The position numbers were made by a program, and so were the translations under genes. From Candidatus Odinarchaeota archaeon (GTDB lineage: Archaea; Asgardarchaeota; JAGGXT01), in the NCBI GenBank assembly GCA_021162905.1, contig JAGGXT010000326.1, positions 1-13,451 of the forward strand: a stretch of DNA of 13,451 bases, read 5' to 3'. Below, one piece after another: positions 1-5,574 of this stretch. Every line of letters starts with the position of its first letter. The stretch's first letter is position 1. Below the pieces are notes generated by a model that saw nothing but the letters and a program-made list of their open reading frames with translations, ran no database searches and was not told the origin of the DNA.

Positions 1-46
1 GATATTATACTAACTGTTATGAAAAAGATTATCAAATTCGAAAAAT

Positions 47-56
47 AAATATATAA
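47..56 (+). promoter_or_regulatory. TATA box of the E2F-like gene
   Basis: The run AAATATATAA lies about 26 nt upstream of position 80, the usual archaeal distance from TATA box to transcription start. This would give a leader of roughly 30 nt before the ATG at 111. It is called from the sequence pattern alone. Confidence 0.45.
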
Positions 57-80
57 TCAGATAATTTTATTAGTGATTAT

Positions 81-94
81 TTAATTAAGGCGCC
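81..94. promoter_or_regulatory. palindromic TTAATTAA-GGCGCC site near the transcription start, possible operator
   Basis: Two adjacent perfect palindromes, TTAATTAA (81-88) and GGCGCC (89-94), lie at the predicted start of transcription. The GC-rich half stands out in an otherwise AT-rich leader. GGCGC matches the core of the eukaryotic E2F site (TTTSSCGC), and the downstream gene encodes an E2F-like winged helix, so autoregulation is possible. That link is inference. Confidence 0.25.
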
Positions 95-110
95 AGCAGG
101 GGTGCATGAA

Positions 111-641
111 ATGAAGTTATATGAAATCGCAGCAAGAGCTATAAAGATTCTTCAGGAATCGGGACCAGAAGGTATCCATAGCAACGAATTAATTCAGAAA
201 TTGGGAATTCCGAGAAGAAGGATATATGATATAATTGCAGTATTTAGTGCTGCAAATCTTATTAAAGTTAAAAGGGAAAAAGGCGGGTCAAGATTATATT
301 GGATGGAATCCTTGCCCGAACCATCTAAAAAGATATCACAGTTAGTAGATCTTGTTGAGAAACTAAAAGAGGAAAAAGAAACGTTAACATTAAAGATAGC
401 ACAACTACAGCAAGAACTCGAAAGTGTTAGAAAGGGAATTACTGTTGAGGCTATAAAAGAAACAAAATTTGAGAGAATAAAGCTACCAGTTAAAAAAGTT
501 GAGATCAGAGCTGAAGTACCACATAGAATTACTAGGGTTTATTCTACGGGAATAGGAGCTATTGTTGAATCTGATGGCGAGGGTCTAATAATAATTCCAG
601 AGTTAAAGAAAAACAAAAAAACAGAAGTTGTAGTGGAATAA
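111..641 (+). CDS. E2F/DP-like winged-helix DNA-binding protein with coiled coil
   Basis: The 176-residue protein has an N-terminal winged helix (about 5-65). Its recognition helix reads RRRIYDI (35-41), followed by a hydrophobic helix, LIKVK and an aromatic wing (RLYW, 61-64). This is the pattern of the eukaryotic E2F/DP DNA-binding domain (RRIYDI...LIEK...W). Residues about 73-107 form a charged heptad-like coiled coil, as in the E2F leucine zipper, and the remaining 65 residues look beta-rich with a basic tail. The start chosen is ATG at 111 because AGGGGTG at 98-104 sits 6 nt upstream; a GTG at 102 is also in frame but lies inside that ribosome binding site. The role is probably a dimeric transcription regulator. 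The E2F-like motif is seen directly; targets and any cell-cycle role are unknown. A generic archaeal winged helix that converged on the motif remains possible. Confidence 0.8.
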   Translation: MKLYEIAARAIKILQESGPEGIHSNELIQKLGIPRRRIYDIIAVFSAANLIKVKREKGGSRLYWMESLPEPSKKISQLVDLVEKLKEEKETLTLKIAQLQQELESVRKGITVEAIKETKFERIKLPVKKVEIRAEVPHRITRVYSTGIGAIVESDGEGLIIIPELKKNKKTEVVVE

Positions 642-650
642 GGTAAGCTT

Positions 651-665
651 GGAAATTTTTCCGTT
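651..665. terminator. T-rich palindrome between convergent genes
   Basis: GGAAATTTTTCC (651-662) is a short perfect palindrome with an internal T run, in the 36-nt gap between two convergent stop codons. It could end transcription from both sides, since archaeal termination relies mainly on T-runs. Pattern-based call. Confidence 0.3.
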
Positions 666-677
666 ATTATGTTTTGA

Positions 678-1052
678 TTAGCTATTGACAGCTTCTATAG
701 TAACCATTGTGCCTGTTTTAATTTTTCTTCCAATTTCGAGAATATCATTTATTGATTTTCCAAGCAGATTAACAGGGCTATATGTTTTAGAATCAACCAT
801 ATAAATAACTAATGTATCATTCAGAGGCCAATAGGCTATATCTCCCGATTTTACAAATGTATGTCCTTTTTCAATACTCATTTTAAGGCCTATAGGTATA
901 CTAATTGTATTTCTTTGAGGTATTGCTCTACCCTTGAAAGGTAATTTATTTACTAAATGATCTATTGTTCTCGGAGCGTAAATTCGCCTTAGTTCAAAAA
1001 GCACATCGCCTATACCAATAAAAGTAATCTTTATAAGTAATTTAGATTCCAT
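678..1052 (-). CDS. cyclophilin-like fold protein (DUF369-type)
   Basis: The 124-residue product matches the archaeal and bacterial cyclophilin-like family (Cyclophil_like, formerly DUF369). It shows APRTIDHL followed by LPFKGRA (26-43), then the family hallmark GDIAYWP (70-76), a beta-rich LVIYM strand and SPVNLLGK (92-99). Members have a cyclophilin-type beta barrel but generally lack the peptidyl-prolyl isomerase active site; their biochemical role is not settled. Three in-frame ATGs are possible (1079, 1064, 1052). The one at 1052 is preferred because GGGGAT sits just upstream and because homologues begin directly with the first beta strand. The reading frame extends to 1079 if a leaderless start is used. 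It converges with the E2F-like gene and reads away from the structured RNA region at 1113-1237. Confidence 0.7.
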   Translation of the reverse strand: MESKLLIKITFIGIGDVLFELRRIYAPRTIDHLVNKLPFKGRAIPQRNTISIPIGLKMSIEKGHTFVKSGDIAYWPLNDTLVIYMVDSKTYSPVNLLGKSINDILEIGRKIKTGTMVTIEAVNS

Positions 1053-1112
1053 GACTATCCCCATAAGTAATATTAACATTACAAATAAAATTTTACATAA
1101 GAATAAATAATA

Positions 1113-1151
1113 TGTGACCCAGATAAGGCTTATATGAAGCCTTACTGGGCC
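1113..1151 (-). other. 15-bp hairpin followed by ACA, second hairpin of the RNA island
   Basis: On the minus strand, GGCCCAG (1151-1145) pairs with CTGGGTC (1122-1116), including one G-U. TAAGGCTT (1144-1137) pairs with AAGCCTTA (1131-1124). The loop is five bases and there is one bulged base. ACA (1115-1113) follows the stem immediately, as in the neighbouring hairpin. It lacks an internal pseudouridylation pocket, so it may be a 3' stabilising stem, a terminator, or an unrelated inverted repeat. On the plus strand one outer pair becomes a mismatch. Confidence 0.35.
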
Positions 1152-1157
1152 TCATCA

Positions 1158-1237
1158 TGTGCCCACTCCAGGACACCTCTTCTCATCGCTAGCCTCTCCG
1201 GCTAAAGCTCTTGAGGAGAGGACCGGGTGGAGTGGGC
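1158..1237 (-). ncRNA. candidate H/ACA-box pseudouridine guide RNA
   Basis: A GC-rich island folds as one long hairpin. The lower stem GCCCACTCC (minus, from 1237) pairs perfectly with GGAGTGGGC (1169-1161) over 9 bp. An internal loop has ACCCGGT (1228-1222) on one side and TGTCCT (1175-1170) on the other. A 9-bp upper stem follows, with one A-C mismatch. Then comes a purine-rich loop, AAGA opposite GATGA, resembling a kink-turn, capped by a TAGCC/GGCTA stem. ACA (1160-1158) follows the lower stem directly, 15 nt from the pocket, which is the spacing known for archaeal H/ACA guides. Against this strand, the plus-strand fold replaces the A-C mismatch with G-U and its pocket would match 16S rRNA, but it has no kink-turn and only an ATA box. 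Strand and target are therefore unsettled; a structured RNA gene of some kind is likely. Confidence 0.45.
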
Positions 1238-1251
1238 GATATCCTCTACTA

Positions 1252-1261
1252 GTATATAAAA
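1252..1261. promoter_or_regulatory. TATA box for the ASCH gene, also TATA-like on the other strand
   Basis: TATATAAAA (1253-1261, plus) lies about 26 nt before position 1283, giving a leader of about 20 nt before the ATG at 1304. Read on the minus strand it is TTTTATATAC, a good archaeal TATA box facing the structured RNA. The distance to that RNA's 5' stem (about 19 nt) is a little short, although the adjoining AT run extends to 1268. Confidence 0.45.
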
Positions 1262-1303
1262 TAAATTCTATTATTAAATTCTTCTGTATAGGGTGATGTT
1301 AAG

Positions 1304-1735
1304 ATGCCAGAATACTTAATGTCAATAAAACCAAAATACGCAAAACTAATACTAAAGGGGGAAAAGAAGTATGAACTTAGGAAGAAAGTTCCATACATGC
1401 CTCCTAAGACAAGGATAGTAATGTACGTGTCTGGAAGAACAAAAGCAATAGTTGGTGAATTTAGAGTAGGTAGGGTACTTTATCTTCCGAAAAATGAACT
1501 TTGGAAATTGATAAAAGACGATGGAGGTATTACTAAAGAAGAGTTCTTAACTTATTTTCAAGGATATAAATATGGATATGCAATAGAAATAAAAGATCCT
1601 AAGGAGTATAAAAATAAAATTTTACTAAAAGATATCAGAGAACTAATAGGCGGATTTCAACCACCAATTAATTTTATGAGAATAACCAAATCTTTAAAGT
1701 TGCTTTTGAAAACATATTTAGAAGAAAATGGTTAG
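1304..1735 (+). CDS. ASCH/PUA-like domain protein
   Basis: The 143-residue protein begins with the ASCH-type signature: KPKYAKLILKGEKKYELRKK (9-28) is the basic, Gly-Lys-containing helix-strand. It continues with strands MYVSGRTKAIVGEFRVG (about 40-56) and ends with a Phe-Gln-Pro-Pro motif (118-121) typical of one archaeal ASCH-like subfamily. ASCH domains share the PUA fold and are thought to bind RNA or modified nucleosides; no activity is assigned to this one. The start is supported by GGGTGAT at 1290-1296. It converges with psmA with 2 nt between stops. This protein differs clearly from the ASCH protein next to tmcA, so it is not a recent duplicate. Confidence 0.75.
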   Translation: MPEYLMSIKPKYAKLILKGEKKYELRKKVPYMPPKTRIVMYVSGRTKAIVGEFRVGRVLYLPKNELWKLIKDDGGITKEEFLTYFQGYKYGYAIEIKDPKEYKNKILLKDIRELIGGFQPPINFMRITKSLKLLLKTYLEENG

Positions 1736-1737
1736 AT

Positions 1738-2460
1738 TTATTCTTTAGGCAATTTTGATAGATATTCCTTGATTTTTTCCTTTGGAATTTCCTCGTAAAC
1801 CTTCTTTTCAGTTGTGACAATAGCAACATCAACATATAGAGGATCTAACGCTTCACGAGCTGCTTTACTTAAAGCCGAAAGAGCTAGGATAATAGCATCC
1901 GATAATGTTAAATCTGCTTTATAGTGTTTTTCTAGATAATCTTGAGCTACATCGGAACCAGAACCTATAACTGTTGCTTTCCAGCCCCAATAGCTACCAC
2001 TTGCGCCAGTTGAATATAATTGTGGTTGAGTATCAACACCTGCAATGATCAACGCTACACCAAACGGCCTAGCAAATGCATGTTGAGTATAATATTGTTC
2101 TAAATCACCAATATATTTAGTTAACATCTTTATAGGAATAGGATCATCATAATTTAGACGATGCCACTGAGCAACAACACGGGCATAATCAATTAACCTA
2201 CGGCCATCAGCGTGTAAACCAGAAATAGCAGCACCTATGTGCTCATCCACTCTATAAATTTTATGAAGATATCTAACATCCTCTAACTTGCTAGATGCTT
2301 TTTTAAGGGCTGCAAGAATCACGCCGTCTCGAACCTTTACACCAACAGCAGGGGTCCCTCTTTTAACTGCTTCGTTAGCATATTCTACTTGATATAATCT
2401 ACCATCTGGTGCAAAAATAGTTATTGCTCTATCGTAACCAAGTGATTCTTGAGGTATCAT
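1738..2460 (-). CDS. psmA: 20S proteasome alpha subunit
   Basis: This is the alpha subunit of the archaeal proteasome, which forms the outer heptameric rings and the axial gate. The 240-residue product has the gate motif YDR (9-11) followed by AITIFAPDGRLYQVEYANEA, the alpha-subunit signature. It continues with RGTPAVGVK, a core with SGLHADGRRLIDYAR, and SGSYWGWKATVIGSGS. It has no N-terminal catalytic threonine or propeptide, which separates it from beta subunits. Length is normal for the family. Several in-frame starts exist: GTG at 2469 lies in the ribosome binding site AAGGTG (2472-2467), ATG at 2463 is only 3 nt from it, and ATG at 2460 has a 6-nt spacing like the other genes here, so it is chosen. 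No RNA-processing exosome genes accompany it, unlike in many archaea. Confidence 0.95.
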   Translation of the reverse strand: MIPQESLGYDRAITIFAPDGRLYQVEYANEAVKRGTPAVGVKVRDGVILAALKKASSKLEDVRYLHKIYRVDEHIGAAISGLHADGRRLIDYARVVAQWHRLNYDDPIPIKMLTKYIGDLEQYYTQHAFARPFGVALIIAGVDTQPQLYSTGASGSYWGWKATVIGSGSDVAQDYLEKHYKADLTLSDAIILALSALSKAAREALDPLYVDVAIVTTEKKVYEEIPKEKIKEYLSKLPKE

Positions 2461-2500
2461 CATCTTCACCTTGTTTTTTTGTTGTTAAAAATTCTAAAAC

Positions 2501-2509
2501 GATTAAATA
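2501..2509 (-). promoter_or_regulatory. TATA box of psmA
   Basis: On the minus strand the sequence TATTTAATC sits about 26 nt before position 2479, giving a leader of about 19 nt that holds the AAGGTG ribosome binding site. The same 104-nt gap carries the tmcA promoter on the other strand. Confidence 0.45.
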
Positions 2510-2513
2510 AATC

Positions 2514-2523
2514 TTTTTATATC
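2514..2523 (+). promoter_or_regulatory. TATA box of tmcA
   Basis: TTTTTATATC lies about 26 nt upstream of position 2544, so transcription would begin about 20 nt before the tmcA ATG. The ribosome binding site AAGGTGAT (2553-2560) falls inside this short leader. Confidence 0.45.
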
Positions 2524-2564
2524 AATAATAGAAATCCTAAAAAAGAAAAGAATAAGGTGATTTC

Positions 2565-5072
2565 ATGAACACGTCAAACGCTAGCCCTGTAAACAGCACG
2601 ATATTAAAGTCTTTTTCAGAGAACCTGGATATGTGTTTGTCCGCAGCGAAAAAAAAGCATCATAGAAGACTATTAGTCCTTTCAGGAAATGATTTTAAAA
2701 GAATAATTGCCTATCTAAGAGAAACATTAAAAGTTTTCGCGAGAAAAAATCCATCCGCATTAGGAATCTTTGTATTGGCTAGAGAAGATGTTGAAAAACG
2801 AGGCAAGATGATTAAAGATATTATTAAGGAGTGTAATGATGAAACAAGGGCGACTCTTTCTTTAAAAGTGTATGATTTTTACTCATCACAGAAGTTGATG
2901 GGGAGGACCTTTGACTTTTTAATTCTGGACTTGTCAAATAATTTGCATCCTGACGATTTGGGAAGGTTAGTTGAAACTGTCAGAGGAGGAGGGCTTATAG
3001 TTTTCATAACACCAAACTTATCTGAATGGGCAAATAAAACTTTAGGGTTACATAAAGTAATTGTTAGCCCACCTTTTACACTTCAAGATGTTAAACATAG
3101 GTATTTACTCAGATTCATAAAAAAACTATTTGAACATGAAGGGATAACTATCTTTGATACGGATAATGAATCATTTCTTAAAGAGGAAAAAACGCATGAC
3201 GAAATAGAATTTGTATATGAAAAACCAGAGCCTCCGAAAAATCATATTCTTCCTATTGATATTTATAACTTAGCGATCACAAGAGATCAAGTTATTGCCA
3301 TAAACAAATGTGAATACATCCTAAGTGATAAGAGTGATAAGAAACGAATCGTTATAATTACTGCAGATAGAGGAAGAGGGAAGTCTGTTTTATTAGGCCT
3401 CGCACTAGCAGGTATTCTATACGTTTTGCATTCCGAAATAGAAAGAAGAATTTCTTTGATTGTAACATCACCTGAACCCAGCAATGTTCAACCATTATTT
3501 GAGTTTTATGTTAAAGCCTTAGAATATCTTAGTATACCCAATATAAAAATCGAAAAAAATAATGACGGAGAGTTGATTTTTGTTGACAGTAGTTATGGCT
3601 TTCTTAAGTACGTTTCACCGCTTTATGCTTCGCTACAAAGTAATGTAGACGTGATTGTAGTTGATGAGGCGGCTGGAATTCCTGTATATATTCTTTATTC
3701 CATCCTTAAGAAACATAGAAGAATTATATACTCATCAACAATTCATGGATATGAGGGAGCTGGAAGAGGATTTTCTATCAGGTTTATGAAAAAACTTGAA
3801 ACCATAAAAGATGTAGAGTTTATAACATATACACTTGAAGAACCTATAAGATATGCTTCAGAAGATCCAATAGAAGCTTGGCTTTTTGATACATTATTCT
3901 TAGATGCAGAACCTACTAGCTTAGATGAAAAAGATATGGAGGCCATTTCAAAGCTTCAAACATATCTTGAAGAAAAAGATTTAGATTCTTGGTTTACTGG
4001 AAAAAATGAAAATGAAGCAAAGAACTTTATTGGAATTTATGTCTATGCTCACTATCGAAATAGACCAAGAGATGTACTTATTTTAGCAGATGCCCCACAT
4101 CATCGTGCATTTGCTCTACACTTATCAACTGGTAAAATTGTTGTTGCAATACAAGTTGCAATTGAGGGTTCTCTTCCTGATGATATAATAAATGCGATAT
4201 ATAAAGAAAGAAAAGATTTTCATGGACAAATAATTCCACATGCCATGATAATTCACCAGCGATGTCCTAAGTTTGGATATCTTAAGGGTTTAAGAATTGT
4301 TAGAATTGCAACACATCCAGAAGTTATGAGACGGGGACTAGGGAGTCAAGCGCTAAAAGAGCTAATAAGAATCGCACGAGAGAGAGGATATCATTATATA
4401 GGTGCTGTATTTGGTGCAAATGAGGAGTTACTTCGATTTTGGATGAAAAATGGGTTTATCCCAGTTCATATATCTCCTGATAGAAATCCTATTTCTGGTG
4501 AATATAGCGTTGTTGTAATAAAACCGCTAACTAAACGCGCTTCAAAGTTCGTGATAGATGCAAATAACGAATTGAGAATAAAAATGATGGGATGGCTATA
4601 TGAGCAACTTAGAGATATGAGCCCTAGTATTGCAGCTATGTTATTATATCCATGGGATAATAGTAAGAGATTTCCCATACAACCCCCAAAACTTTCGATT
4701 ATTCAATGGGAGCGCCTTCATGGATATGCATTAGAGTTAATGACATATGAGGCAACAAGTGATGCCCTAAGAGAACTTTTCAAAATGTATTTTCTAGACA
4801 ATAGTCCTGAAAAACCCAAGTTAAATATTAAACAAAAAGCTTTAGCCATATCTAAACTTTTCCAAGCTCGAGATTGGAGATATGTAAGTGACATTCTTAA
4901 TACAAGTGTAAAATGGTGTCTTATTGAACTAATGCATATTACACGTAGTCTATTAAAATTCTATACAACAGTTGAAGTTTGGGAAAAAATCGGAGTTAGA
5001 TACAAGAGAGCAAAGCCAGCTTCAATTACAGAAAAAGGAAAAGAGGAAGAGAAAAGAGATGAAAAGAATTAA
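2565..5072 (+). CDS. tmcA: tRNA(Met) cytidine acetyltransferase TmcA (Nat10/Kre33 family)
   Basis: TmcA uses acetyl-CoA and ATP (or GTP) to make N4-acetylcytidine, in tRNA(Met) at position 34 in bacteria and at many tRNA and rRNA sites in some hyperthermophilic archaea. The 835-residue protein shows the family order: an N-terminal helicase-accessory domain (about 30-220), a RecA-like ATPase with Walker A ADRGRGKS (267-274) and Walker B VIVVDEAAG (363-371), a GNAT acetyltransferase domain with the acetyl-CoA loop RRGLGS (589-594), and a C-terminal tRNA-binding helical domain ending in a charged Lys/Glu tail. The length is at the upper end for archaeal members. The start is fixed by AAGGTGAT 4 nt upstream. 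Its stop overlaps the start of the next ASCH gene by 14 nt, so the two are probably co-translated. Confidence 0.96.
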   Translation: MNTSNASPVNSTILKSFSENLDMCLSAAKKKHHRRLLVLSGNDFKRIIAYLRETLKVFARKNPSALGIFVLAREDVEKRGKMIKDIIKECNDETRATLSLKVYDFYSSQKLMGRTFDFLILDLSNNLHPDDLGRLVETVRGGGLIVFITPNLSEWANKTLGLHKVIVSPPFTLQDVKHRYLLRFIKKLFEHEGITIFDTDNESFLKEEKTHDEIEFVYEKPEPPKNHILPIDIYNLAITRDQVIAINKCEYILSDKSDKKRIVIITADRGRGKSVLLGLALAGILYVLHSEIERRISLIVTSPEPSNVQPLFEFYVKALEYLSIPNIKIEKNNDGELIFVDSSYGFLKYVSPLYASLQSNVDVIVVDEAAGIPVYILYSILKKHRRIIYSSTIHGYEGAGRGFSIRFMKKLETIKDVEFITYTLEEPIRYASEDPIEAWLFDTLFLDAEPTSLDEKDMEAISKLQTYLEEKDLDSWFTGKNENEAKNFIGIYVYAHYRNRPRDVLILADAPHHRAFALHLSTGKIVVAIQVAIEGSLPDDIINAIYKERKDFHGQIIPHAMIIHQRCPKFGYLKGLRIVRIATHPEVMRRGLGSQALKELIRIARERGYHYIGAVFGANEELLRFWMKNGFIPVHISPDRNPISGEYSVVVIKPLTKRASKFVIDANNELRIKMMGWLYEQLRDMSPSIAAMLLYPWDNSKRFPIQPPKLSIIQWERLHGYALELMTYEATSDALRELFKMYFLDNSPEKPKLNIKQKALAISKLFQARDWRYVSDILNTSVKWCLIELMHITRSLLKFYTTVEVWEKIGVRYKRAKPASITEKGKEEEKRDEKN

Positions 5073-5574
5073 CTTTGATAAAAGATATGCTTTACTCATT
5101 GCATTAGGAATAAAACGAACTACAATCAGGAATAAACGCAAAGCAGAAGTAGGAGAAAAAGTAATGTTAACTGTAAATGATGACGCTTTTGCTGAAGCTC
5201 ATGTTACTGATATAGAATTAGTTACTATGAGAAAACTAACAGACAGGCATGCCCAAAGTGATGGATTTGAGAGTATAAAGTCCCTCAAAAAAGCTTTAAA
5301 AAAGTACTATCCAGAGTTATCGAAGGATGATGATGTCTATATTATACATTTTAGGGTTGATAGGATCATCAATTTTGGAGTAATATTAGATGAGCTTATG
5401 CACTTAGCAAGCTTGGGTATAAAATTCGTAAACCTTGAATCTGATGAAAGAGAAACTCTTTTAACATTTTTAAAAAGTGTGAATGATAAGGAAAGATTGG
5501 ATTTTTTAAGAAAGAATCACAATAAGGTAATTAAAGTTTTAAGAAAAGTGTATGATAAGCTATTGAGAGGTTAA
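5059..5574 (+). CDS. ASCH domain protein, candidate ac4C amidohydrolase-like partner of TmcA
   Basis: The 171-residue protein has an ASCH domain (about 1-100): GIKRTTIR (17-24), VGEKVMLTV (31-39), a KLTDRHAQSDGF helix (59-70) and YIIHFR (94-99). E. coli YqfB, a small ASCH enzyme that hydrolyses N4-acetylcytidine, aligns over this whole stretch. Its catalytic Lys21, Thr24 and Glu74 fall on Lys19, Thr22 and Asp68, so two are kept and the third is a conservative change. The ATG at 5059 lies 14 nt inside the end of tmcA, with a purine-rich GAGGAAGAG upstream; the frame is open further upstream but only inside tmcA. About 70 residues after the domain are helical, charged and not recognised. The domain assignment is firm. 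The deacetylase role is inference, since Lys and Thr in this loop are common in ASCH proteins; RNA binding or regulation of TmcA is the alternative. Confidence 0.75.
   Translation: MKRINFDKRYALLIALGIKRTTIRNKRKAEVGEKVMLTVNDDAFAEAHVTDIELVTMRKLTDRHAQSDGFESIKSLKKALKKYYPELSKDDDVYIIHFRVDRIINFGVILDELMHLASLGIKFVNLESDERETLLTFLKSVNDKERLDFLRKNHNKVIKVLRKVYDKLLRG

Noticed and set aside
1152..1158. ATGATGA on the minus strand as the C box of a C/D guide RNA
   Set aside because: No CTGA D box follows within 80 nt and the flanks form hairpins, which C/D guides normally do not.
1113..1237. tRNA, SRP RNA or CRISPR repeat
   Set aside because: No T-loop, anticodon or SRP domain IV motif is visible, and nothing is repeated at regular spacing.
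3287..3484. Minus-strand open frame inside tmcA
   Set aside because: It lies antisense within a well-supported gene, has no ribosome binding site and no recognisable domain; other frames inside tmcA, gatE, ileS and the last gene are likewise shadows.
4972..5058. N-terminal extension of the second ASCH gene
   Set aside because: These codons are the tmcA 3' end read in another frame and give a low-complexity basic stretch; the ASCH domain begins right at the ATG at 5059.
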